Assembly (NCBI GenBank): GCA_002770955.1
Contig: PCUH01000141.1
Coordinates: 1-10,825 of the forward strand
Origin: Flavobacteriales bacterium CG18_big_fil_WC_8_21_14_2_50_32_9
Lineage (GTDB): Bacteria > Bacteroidota > Bacteroidia > Flavobacteriales_E > Vicingaceae
Direction: 5' to 3'
Length of the DNA: 10,825 nucleotides
Part shown: positions 1-6,946 of the stretch, in pieces
Layout of the letters: each line of letters begins with the position of its first letter
Position numbering within the stretch: position 1 is the first letter of the stretch
Notes under the pieces: model-generated
Databases searched by the model: none
Seen by the model: the letters and a program-made list of their open reading frames with translations, nothing else
What the model was told of the DNA's origin: nothing
Translations under genes and position numbers: made by a program

Positions 1-8
1 AAGTTACC

Positions 9-54
9 AACAAAAAGAGCCGTCCCGCAATATTGCGGTACGACTCTTTTTGTT
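9..54 (-). terminator. Bidirectional hairpin terminator closing the nar operon
   Basis: A long inverted repeat ends 18 bases past the narI stop codon. The outer arms AACAAAAAGAG (9-19) and CTCTTTTTGTT (44-54) are exactly complementary. Inside them are CGT/ACG (21-23 with 40-42) and the palindrome CCGCAATATTGCGG (25-38), separated by two single mismatches. The A-rich and T-rich outer arms provide a U-tract on either strand, so it should work in both directions. This suggests a convergent gene just left of the window. Bases 1-8 hold nothing recognisable. Confidence 0.9.
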
Positions 55-72
55 CAAAAAATTATCTGTATT

Positions 73-822
73 TTAATTATTCTTAAAATCTCTACTTTTT
101 CCAGGAAAATAATTTCTAGAAGTTCTAATTTCTTTGTTATCCCAGTTCCAAATAACCAATTGGTATTTTCTCCAAATGTAATCGATGGGAGCAACCAAAA
201 AGTGAACAAATCGAGTAAAAGGAATTATTCCGATAATTAAGAAAGCTGAAGCAATATGTGTTTTTACCATTAACAATGCCATTGCATTACTGGTAGAAAG
301 TTGTGCAATTAAATCTACATTTGGGTTAAATGCAAAAACCGAACGTAAATAAGGAGTCATTACAGAAGCAAACCAGTTAGAACCCCATCTACCATAATAA
401 GCCATTAATATTCCGCTTACGATTTGCACAAATAAAACCAAGTAAACCACATAATCCATGTAATTAGAAACCATTTGAATTCTCTTTGTTGTAGCTCTTC
501 TTTTTATGAGTAAAAAAAGACCAATTAGTGAAGAAATAGCAAATCCAAAAGCTGAAAACTCTAAAATTAACAACCGAACAGGAGAGCCATTCCAAGCCAT
601 AACAGCACTTGGTACTAAAAACCCAATTAAGTGACCTAAAAACAACATGACAATACCCCAGTGAAAAAACTGACTACCGAAAAATAATTGTCTGCCCTCC
701 AAAAATTGTGAGGATAACGAAGATACTTGAAATCCTTTTTTCATGTACCTATAAATTGAACCTATTAAAAACACTGCTAGTGCAACATAAGGTAAGGCTC
801 CGAATAATAAATAATCTAACAT
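73..822 (-). CDS. narI: Respiratory nitrate reductase gamma subunit (cytochrome b, NarI)
   Basis: This 249-residue protein is the di-haem cytochrome b membrane subunit that oxidises quinol and feeds electrons to NarH. Five hydrophobic segments are visible at about residues 5-27, 51-74, 82-106, 120-143 and 182-210, as in the NarI family. The haem ligands are preserved: H54 and H64 in the second segment (10 apart) and H189 and H207 in the fifth (18 apart), the same spacings as His56/66 and His187/205 of E. coli NarI. The ATG at 822 puts the first membrane helix at the N-terminus as expected. It is the last gene of the operon, 115 bp after narJ and followed by a strong terminator. Length is close to the usual 225-250 residues. 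I see nothing broken. Confidence 0.97.
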   Translation of the reverse strand: MLDYLLFGALPYVALAVFLIGSIYRYMKKGFQVSSLSSQFLEGRQLFFGSQFFHWGIVMLFLGHLIGFLVPSAVMAWNGSPVRLLILEFSAFGFAISSLIGLFLLIKRRATTKRIQMVSNYMDYVVYLVLFVQIVSGILMAYYGRWGSNWFASVMTPYLRSVFAFNPNVDLIAQLSTSNAMALLMVKTHIASAFLIIGIIPFTRFVHFLVAPIDYIWRKYQLVIWNWDNKEIRTSRNYFPGKSRDFKNN

Positions 823-836
823 AGTTTTAAGTTTTA
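823..836. repeat. Two copies of a 7-bp unit directly before narI
   Basis: AGTTTTA occurs twice in tandem (823-829 and 830-836), touching the narI start codon. On the mRNA strand it reads TAAAACT twice, giving an A-rich leader of the kind that aids initiation in Bacteroidota, where Shine-Dalgarno sequences are weak. It is short enough to be chance, but the 7-bp period matches other spacers in this operon. Confidence 0.5.
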
Positions 837-861
837 AGCCCCCTAATCCTCGAAGGTGGAA

Positions 862-879
862 TTAATTCTTCTGAATTAA
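862..879. other. Small stem-loop in the narJ-narI spacer
   Basis: TTAATTC (862-868) and GAATTAA (873-879) are exactly complementary around a 4-base loop. The stem is AU-rich and has no U-tract after it on the minus strand, so it is not a convincing terminator. It lies in the longest gap inside the operon (823-937), where it could mark an RNA processing point. That role is inference only. Confidence 0.4.
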
Positions 880-910
880 GGAGTGCTGTTTATAATTTAT
901 TTTAATTGTT

Positions 911-938
911 TTTAATCTCTAATTTCTAATCTTCAATT
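911..938. repeat. Heptamer tandem repeat between narJ and narI
   Basis: Four successive 7-bp units run from 911 to 938: TTTAATC, TCTAATT, TCTAATC and TTCAATT. The consensus is TCTAATY, and the last base enters the narJ stop codon (938-940). The same heptamer family is found again at the other end of narJ (1667-1694), so narJ is flanked on both sides by related repeats. Confidence 0.7.
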
Positions 939-1669
939 TAGCTATGAATCCCCATTTGTTTCATAGCTCGTTGTTTTACTTGCTCGGGTGTAGGTGTTGA
1001 AACACTACAACCATCTTCGCAATCGCTGTGTAAAAATGCTTTTGCATAAGCTGGAATAATTTCAACTTGTTTTTCATACACCACATTTTCAAAATCTTTT
1101 TTGAACACCATGATTAATGAACTGATGGCATTCTTATAAATGTTTCCATCTTTAATGCCTTCCATAATAATCACTTTCTGTTTTTTGTTCAACACCTTTT
1201 CTCTAATTTGAGTTTTTGCGGCATCAAATTCCGAAAGCATTTTTTCAAGTGCAGGAATCATTATCATAACTACTAATTCGTTGATGAAACATTCGTCTTT
1301 GTGTATGGATAACAATCTCAAAACATACGGCAAATTGTCGGCTAATTCATATTCGCAATCGTTTTTATATTTATCTTGCTCAGCTTTCATATTTACCAAA
1401 AACTCTCCTCTTTTGTAGTCTTCAGCAAAAATCACATAACCTAAATCTAAAAAACAAATGGCTTGAATATGAAAAGTTTTTTGAAAAATTTCTTCAATTT
1501 GAGGATAAGTAGAATTAGCGATAAATTCAGAAAAACGATTAAACTCCATTCCTGCATTCGGATAATTCTTATCCAAAAACTCCTGAATTTTAATTACCGT
1601 TGCTTTTATATCTTGTTTGGGATATCGAAACAATTCGGCAAGTAGTGTATAATGTTCTAAATTTTTCAT
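938..1669 (-). CDS. narJ: Nitrate reductase molybdenum cofactor assembly chaperone NarJ
   Basis: This 243-residue cytoplasmic protein belongs to the TorD/NarJ chaperone family. It is not part of the final enzyme. It binds the NarG N-terminus and is needed for cofactor insertion and membrane attachment of NarGH. The call rests on the N-terminal LLAELFRYP motif (about residues 10-18), an otherwise helical acidic composition, length near the E. coli protein (236), and position between narH and narI in the standard G-H-J-I order. Sequence conservation is low, as is normal for this family. The C-terminus carries an extra Cys pair, C217 and C221 (HSDCEDGC), followed by a basic tail. The ATG at 1669 lies inside a heptamer repeat; no clear Shine-Dalgarno sequence precedes it. 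Confidence 0.92.
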   Translation of the reverse strand: MKNLEHYTLLAELFRYPKQDIKATVIKIQEFLDKNYPNAGMEFNRFSEFIANSTYPQIEEIFQKTFHIQAICFLDLGYVIFAEDYKRGEFLVNMKAEQDKYKNDCEYELADNLPYVLRLLSIHKDECFINELVVMIMIPALEKMLSEFDAAKTQIREKVLNKKQKVIIMEGIKDGNIYKNAISSLIMVFKKDFENVVYEKQVEIIPAYAKAFLHSDCEDGCSVSTPTPEQVKQRAMKQMGIHS

Positions 1670-1694
1670 AATTTCTAATTTCTAATCTCTAATC
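1667..1694. repeat. Heptamer tandem repeat overlapping the narJ start codon
   Basis: Four 7-bp units occupy 1667-1694: CATAATT (containing the complement of the narJ ATG), TCTAATT, TCTAATC and TCTAATC. On the mRNA strand the leader of narJ is therefore an array of GATTAGA/AATTAGA units that runs into the start codon. The consensus is the same TCTAATY as the array at 911-938 on the other side of narJ. Confidence 0.75.
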
Positions 1695-1695
1695 G

Positions 1696-1717
1696 ACAAG
1701 GGAGCATGCTCCCTTGT
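1696..1717. other. Perfect 22-bp palindrome just after the narH stop
   Basis: The arm ACAAGGGAGCA (1696-1706) is followed at once by its exact complement TGCTCCCTTGT (1707-1717). In RNA it would form a stable stem of about nine pairs with a 4-base loop. It starts two bases past the narH stop codon (1720-1722). The sequence after it on the minus strand is the purine-rich heptamer array, with no U-tract, so it is unlikely to be a full intrinsic terminator. A role as an RNA-stability or processing element that lowers narJI relative to narGH is plausible. Confidence 0.7.
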
Positions 1718-1719
1718 TG

Positions 1720-3213
1720 TTACAACCCTCTCGCAGGTTTTTCTTTAAATCCAAACCCTGTACTTCCTTTGTAATCACCTGTGTTTTCAAGCATTTCAAT
1801 TGCTTCTTCACGGTGAGCAGCAGGAATTACAAATCGTTCTTCAAATGTTGCTAAAGAGGTTAATCTAAATATTGCATTTGCAGTATGAACATCCATTCCA
1901 GCCTCATTCATTACAGTACTTAATTGTTTTTCTGTTACATCTTTCACCGTAGTATCTCTTCTGGAAACTCTTACAGCATGAAGTTTTTTAAACACATCAA
2001 TTACTTTTTGGTCGTTTCCAGCAGTAAATAATGAAGACAAGTAACGAATTGGAACTCTTAATTTTTCTACACCTGCTAATAAATGCTCAGAAACAGTATC
2101 GTAGATTCCATCAGCACTCACTGAAGCCATAGCAGGCAACAATGGTGGAACGTAAAATAAGTTGGGCAAGGTTCTAAACTCTGGGTGTAATGGAAGAGCA
2201 ATTTTCCACTCTTTTACAAACTTATAAACTGGTGAGTTTTGAGCTGCTTTTATGGTTGAATCTGCAATTCCATTTGCTTTAGCTGCTTTAATTACTGCAG
2301 GGTCATTTGGATTCAAATAAATATCTAAATGTCTGTCCACTAGTTGAGATTCATCACAAGATGCAACTTGTTGGATTTGGTCAGCATCGTACAACATTAC
2401 TCCTAAATAACGAATACGACCCACACATGAGTGCATACAAGCTGGTGGTTGTCCTGATTCTAAACGTGGGTAACATAATACACATTTTTCAGATTTTCCT
2501 GTATTCCAGTTGTAGTAGCTTTTTTTGTAAGGACAAGCGGTAACACACATTCTCCAAGCTCTACATCTTTCTTGATTAATTAAAACCACACCGTCTTCAC
2601 CTCTTTTGTATAAAGCTCCTGAAGGACAAGAACCCACGCAAGCAGGGTTTAAACAGTGGTTACAAATTCGAGGTAAATAGTGGAAAGTCATTTTTTCCAA
2701 TTGAAACATCGCTTCTTGTTCAGCTTGGCTTAAATGTTTGAAATTAACATCTTTACGAGCATAGTCAGGTGTTCCAGATAAATCATCATCCCAGTTTGGA
2801 CCCGCTTGAATTTCCATAGGTTCGCCAGTAATTAACGATACTGCTCTACCGATTGGTTGATCATCACCTTCAGGTGCATCAAACAAATCTTGGTAACGAT
2901 AAGCCCAAGGCTCATAATAATCATCTAAAACTGGCATGTTAGGATTGTGAAAAATATTTTTCAACCCTTTTAATTTACCTGCCCCTTTTAATGAAACGGT
3001 ATCACCATTTTTTACCCAACCACCTTGGTAAATTTCTTGATCTTCCCATTTAGTTGGATAACCGGTACCAGGTTTAGTTTCTACGTTATTCCACCACATG
3101 TATTCAGCACCTTTTCTGTCTGTCCAAATGTTTTTACAAGCAACAGAACAAGTATGACAACCGATACATTTGTCGAGGTGAAAAACCATTGATATTTGCG
3201 ATCTTACATTCAT
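1720..3213 (-). CDS. narH: Respiratory nitrate reductase beta subunit (iron-sulfur, NarH)
   Basis: This 497-residue electron-transfer subunit carries four Fe-S clusters linking NarI haem to NarG. All four cysteine groups are visible: C16/C19/C22/C26 (CIGCHTCSVAC), C184/C187/C192/C196, C217-W220-C223-C227 and C244/C247/C259/C263. The Trp at position 220 replaces a Cys, as in E. coli NarH, and marks the [3Fe-4S] centre. Other strongly conserved stretches include NNVETKPG (about 42-49), DDYYEP (about 97-102) and SPVYK with ALPLHPE in the C-terminal half. There is no signal peptide, so it sits on the cytoplasmic side with NarG. It is 60 bp after narG and 50 bp before narJ. Length is slightly below E. 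coli NarH (512). Confidence 0.98.
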   Translation of the reverse strand: MNVRSQISMVFHLDKCIGCHTCSVACKNIWTDRKGAEYMWWNNVETKPGTGYPTKWEDQEIYQGGWVKNGDTVSLKGAGKLKGLKNIFHNPNMPVLDDYYEPWAYRYQDLFDAPEGDDQPIGRAVSLITGEPMEIQAGPNWDDDLSGTPDYARKDVNFKHLSQAEQEAMFQLEKMTFHYLPRICNHCLNPACVGSCPSGALYKRGEDGVVLINQERCRAWRMCVTACPYKKSYYNWNTGKSEKCVLCYPRLESGQPPACMHSCVGRIRYLGVMLYDADQIQQVASCDESQLVDRHLDIYLNPNDPAVIKAAKANGIADSTIKAAQNSPVYKFVKEWKIALPLHPEFRTLPNLFYVPPLLPAMASVSADGIYDTVSEHLLAGVEKLRVPIRYLSSLFTAGNDQKVIDVFKKLHAVRVSRRDTTVKDVTEKQLSTVMNEAGMDVHTANAIFRLTSLATFEERFVIPAAHREEAIEMLENTGDYKGSTGFGFKEKPARGL

Positions 3214-3221
3214 CTTTTTTA

Positions 3222-3270
3222 GTTTGAGGTTTACCGTTTACAGTTCACTGTGAACTGAGAACTGATAAAC
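3222..3270. repeat. Seven-unit heptamer repeat in the narG-narH spacer
   Basis: Seven consecutive degenerate 7-bp units, each beginning with G, fill most of the 60-bp gap: GTTTGAG (3222), GTTTACC (3229), GTTTACA (3236), then GTTCACT at 3243, GTGAACT at 3250, GAGAACT at 3257 and GATAAAC at 3264. The middle units are each other's complement in part, forming the palindrome CAGTTCACTGTGAACTG (3241-3257, 8-bp arms around one base). The consensus differs from the TCTAATY arrays around narJ, but the period is the same. Confidence 0.75.
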
Positions 3271-3273
3271 TTG

Positions 3274-6200
3274 TTAGTATTCTACTTTTGTCATTTTACG
3301 TACCAATACATGTGTATCACGGTTAACTCCTACTGGTCCCCAATAATTGAAGTGGTATGAGAATTGTCCGTAGCCACCACACAATAAGTTTGGTTTTAAG
3401 TGAACTCTTGTAAACGAGTTGTTCATACCACCACGTCTTGCTTCACCATTTTTGCCTCTTCTTTCTTGAGATTTTGCTATGTTGTAGGTTCTTTCAACTG
3501 CATGATAAACGATACAAACACCTTTAGGAATACGAGCACTCACACAAGCACGAGTTACATAAACACCATGGTCATTATAAACTTCCACGTGGTCGTTATC
3601 TTTTATTCCTAACTCTTCAGCATCTTTTTCACTTAACCAACATGGCTCTCCACCTCTCGATAAGGTTAACATTCTTAATGTATCACCATAAGTAGAGTGA
3701 ATGTGCCATTTTCCGTGAGGAGTTAAGCAGTTTAACATTCTAGCTTTACCATCGTTAACCGTTACTCTTAAATCGCCATAAGTTTCTGGTGTTGGAGAGG
3801 GTTTGTAGGTTGATAAATGTTCTCCAAAAGCAATATAAGCATCATGGTCAAGGTAAAAATGTTGTCGTCCAGTTAATGTTCTCCATGGAACTAAAAAATC
3901 AACATTGTAGGTATAAGCGGCATAGGTTCTTCCTTCGTGCATTAAACCCGACCAAAGTGGTGAAGAATTGTAACGTTTTGGTTGAGCTTGTAAATCACGA
4001 TATTCTATTTCAATTTGCTCGTATCCATCTCCCAATCGTTCAATTTCTTTGACACCAATTTTCTTACCCATTATTTCGTAAGCACGTTTAGTTAATTTAC
4101 CGTTAGTTAGTGTAGATAATTTTAGTACTGCATTTATAGCTTCCACATCTTCTTTTAATGATGGATATTCAGTGCCGTCATCCCATTTACTAATGTGTTG
4201 TCTATTTTCGAGCATTTCATCATACACATCTTCGCAGTTGTAGTGATTTCCGTGAGCTCCTAAGCCATTTTTAGCTACACCATTTCCAAGAGAAATGTAT
4301 TTGTCGTAAATTTTAGAATAATCACGTTCTACAAAAGCAATTTTGTGCATTGTTTTTCCAGGAATTGCTTCACATTCGCCTTTGCTCCAATCTTGTAAAC
4401 GAGGCTGAGTAATTTCATCTTTAGAATCGTGAGATAATGGGATATTTACTACATCTTTCATTATACCTGGTAAATATTTAGGAGCCATAGAACTCACTCT
4501 TTCAGCCAAAATTTCAAATATTTGCCAATCTGTTTTTGATTCCCAAACTGGGTCAATTGCGGCAGAAAGTGGATGGATAAACGAGTGCATATCTGTTGAA
4601 TTGATATCTGCTTTTTCATACCAAGAAGCGGTAGGAAGAACGATATCAGAATACAATGCAGAAGTATCCATACGGAAGTTGATATCTATAATTAAATCCA
4701 TTTTACCTCTTGCTCCTTCTTTTTTGAAAACGATGTCTTCAACAATATCACCAGCAACTTCATCAGCAATTTTATTGGTGTGCGTTCCTAAATAATGGTC
4801 AAGGAAATACTCATGACCTTTTGCCGATGTTCCAATAGCGTTACCTTTCCAAATAAACCAGTTTCTTGGGAAGTTGATTTCTTCATCTGGTTCAACCACC
4901 GCATGTTTTAATTCGCCAGAAACCAATTGTTTAACAATGTAGTTACGCATATCGTCATCAGTTGTAAAACCTGCTTTTTGAGCATCTTTTACAATTTCGA
5001 AGTTGTTTTTGCTGTATTGAGGATAATAAGGCATCCATCCATTACGAACAGATTTTACAACCCAATCGGCAGTATGCATATTGGCTAATTTATTATCAGG
5101 AGAGGCATTATAGAATTTTTGATTTCCATCATAACGCCATTGGCTACTGTTAATATAATGCCATAAAGGACCTTGTTGAAGGCGTGGAATTGTACCCCAA
5201 TCTTTAGAACTCATAATAGTTGACCATGAATCCATTGGAGCTAATTTTTCTTGTCCAACATAGTGATTCATACCACCACCATTTTTACCATTACAACCAG
5301 TAAGCATTTGAGCCATAATTGCAGCTCTATACATTAAATTGCCATGAAACCAGTGGTTGATACCTGCACCCACAATTACCATACATTTGCCTTCGGTAGC
5401 TTCGGCAGTATCCGACCATTCACGAGCCAATTGCAATACGGTATCTCTACCAATTCCAGTAAATATTTCTTGCCATGCTGGAGTGTATGCTTGGTCTTTA
5501 TCATCATAAGATGTTGGATAATCTCCAGCCAAACCTCTGCCAACACCATATTGCGACATGGTTAAATCGTAGATGGTTGCAACAGGAACTTTTTCTCCTG
5601 ATGCTAATGTTAAATAACGAACAGGAACTCCTCTCATTGCTTTTTTATCTAAACCATATTCTATGAATTCTACTTGAGCAACATCATCATATTTATCGAT
5701 AAATGTTAATTCTGGGTCGTAAACTGCATTAGATTCGCTGTCTTCGTATTTCAAGTTCCAGTTTCCTTGTTTATCATCCCAACGCTGACCCATTGAGCCT
5801 TTAGGAACAATTAGTCCACCAGTTTTAGTATCGAAATTTAAGAACTTCCAATCTCCATTGGTAATATCTTTATATTGAGACATTTCATTAGCTCTTACCA
5901 TTCTGCCAGGAACTAATTTATCGCCATCTTTATTTAATCGAACCAAGAAAGGACAATCGGTGTATCTTTTCGTGTATTCAATAAAGTAAGGAGTTTTTTT
6001 GTTTACGTGGTATTCTTGTAAAATTACGTGAGTTACAGCCATCCAAAACGCTCCGTCAGAACCTGCATGAACAGGAATCCATTGGTCGGAATGTTTGGCA
6101 ACCATACTAAAATCGGGCGACATAACGATGGTTTTTGTTCCATTGTGTCGAGCTTCTGAGAAGAAGTGAATATCTGGAGTTCTTGTCATACCAAGGTTTG

Positions 6201-6915
6201 CACCCATCGAAACAATAAATTTAGAGATGAACCAATCCGCACTTTCGCACACATCGGTTTGTTCACCCCAAATCTCAGGGAAAGCATTTGGTAAATCGCA
6301 ATACCAATCGTAGAAACTTAAGTTTACACCACCCATTAATTGTAAGTATCTGGCACCCGAAGCGTAACTCAACATACTTTTAGCAGGAATTGGTGCAAAA
6401 CCAATAATCCTATCCGAACCATATTTTTGAACAGTATAGATGTTAGCCGCAGCAATTAAATCCAATGCTTCATCCCATCTAACTCTTCTAAAACCGCCTT
6501 TACCTCTAGCTCTTTGGTATCTGGCTCTTTTTATAGGGTCTTTTTGTAAGTTTTCCCAAGCTTTTACTAAATCACCACCTGCAGCTTCTTTTTCTATGTT
6601 GAACAAATCAATTAAAGCACCACGCATTATTGGATATTTAACCCGAATTGGGCTATATAAATACCAAGAATACGAAATACCTCTTTGACAGCCTCTTGGC
6701 TCATAAGGAGGAACTTCTTTATTAAATTGTGGGTAATCTACTTGTTGCATTTCCCATACAACTATACCGTCTTTTACGTGAATTGCCCAAGAGCAACCAC
6801 CTGTACAGTTAACACCGTGAGTACTTCGTACTACTTTGTCGTACTGCCATCTGTTACGATAAAATTCTTCCCATTTTCTGGTTTTCGGTGAGATAATGTC
6901 TTCAATCCAACTCAT
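3274..6915 (-). CDS. narG: Respiratory nitrate reductase alpha subunit (molybdopterin, NarG)
   Basis: This 1213-residue catalytic subunit reduces nitrate to nitrite at a bis-molybdopterin guanine dinucleotide centre. The FS0 [4Fe-4S] ligands are H33, C37, C41 and C76, with spacing identical to His49/Cys53/Cys57/Cys92 of E. coli NarG. The Mo ligand is D203 in the conserved SFYDWYCDLP segment (about 200-209), followed by WGEQTDV and SADW. The C-terminal molybdopterin-binding domain is intact and ends in the typical PVGVNRDTHVLVRKM stretch. The N-terminus (MSWIEDIISP) has no twin-arginine leader, which points to the cytoplasm-facing form. Length is near E. coli (1247). It is 31 bp after the cytochrome gene and 60 bp before narH. 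The start at 6915 aligns with the family N-terminus (WEEFYRNRWQ at residues 15-24). Confidence 0.98.
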   Translation of the reverse strand: MSWIEDIISPKTRKWEEFYRNRWQYDKVVRSTHGVNCTGGCSWAIHVKDGIVVWEMQQVDYPQFNKEVPPYEPRGCQRGISYSWYLYSPIRVKYPIMRGALIDLFNIEKEAAGGDLVKAWENLQKDPIKRARYQRARGKGGFRRVRWDEALDLIAAANIYTVQKYGSDRIIGFAPIPAKSMLSYASGARYLQLMGGVNLSFYDWYCDLPNAFPEIWGEQTDVCESADWFISKFIVSMGANLGMTRTPDIHFFSEARHNGTKTIVMSPDFSMVAKHSDQWIPVHAGSDGAFWMAVTHVILQEYHVNKKTPYFIEYTKRYTDCPFLVRLNKDGDKLVPGRMVRANEMSQYKDITNGDWKFLNFDTKTGGLIVPKGSMGQRWDDKQGNWNLKYEDSESNAVYDPELTFIDKYDDVAQVEFIEYGLDKKAMRGVPVRYLTLASGEKVPVATIYDLTMSQYGVGRGLAGDYPTSYDDKDQAYTPAWQEIFTGIGRDTVLQLAREWSDTAEATEGKCMVIVGAGINHWFHGNLMYRAAIMAQMLTGCNGKNGGGMNHYVGQEKLAPMDSWSTIMSSKDWGTIPRLQQGPLWHYINSSQWRYDGNQKFYNASPDNKLANMHTADWVVKSVRNGWMPYYPQYSKNNFEIVKDAQKAGFTTDDDMRNYIVKQLVSGELKHAVVEPDEEINFPRNWFIWKGNAIGTSAKGHEYFLDHYLGTHTNKIADEVAGDIVEDIVFKKEGARGKMDLIIDINFRMDTSALYSDIVLPTASWYEKADINSTDMHSFIHPLSAAIDPVWESKTDWQIFEILAERVSSMAPKYLPGIMKDVVNIPLSHDSKDEITQPRLQDWSKGECEAIPGKTMHKIAFVERDYSKIYDKYISLGNGVAKNGLGAHGNHYNCEDVYDEMLENRQHISKWDDGTEYPSLKEDVEAINAVLKLSTLTNGKLTKRAYEIMGKKIGVKEIERLGDGYEQIEIEYRDLQAQPKRYNSSPLWSGLMHEGRTYAAYTYNVDFLVPWRTLTGRQHFYLDHDAYIAFGEHLSTYKPSPTPETYGDLRVTVNDGKARMLNCLTPHGKWHIHSTYGDTLRMLTLSRGGEPCWLSEKDAEELGIKDNDHVEVYNDHGVYVTRACVSARIPKGVCIVYHAVERTYNIAKSQERRGKNGEARRGGMNNSFTRVHLKPNLLCGGYGQFSYHFNYWGPVGVNRDTHVLVRKMTKVEY

Positions 6916-6946
6916 AATTTATAGTTTAATTTATTAGTCAATATTT

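Noticed and set aside
1696..1717. The palindrome after narH as an intrinsic terminator
   Set aside because: The stem is strong, but the downstream minus-strand sequence is purine-rich with no run of U, and narJ and narI follow in the same operon.
911..3270. Short repeats between nar genes as a possible CRISPR array
   Set aside because: The units are 7 bp with no spacers between them, and no cas gene is nearby.
3400..6891. Several plus-strand open frames of 60-90 codons opposite narG
   Set aside because: They lie wholly inside the intact narG frame, have biased shadow-type composition and resemble no protein family. The same applies to plus-strand frames opposite narJ (1463-1645), narH (2307-2543) and the cytochrome (7475-7678).
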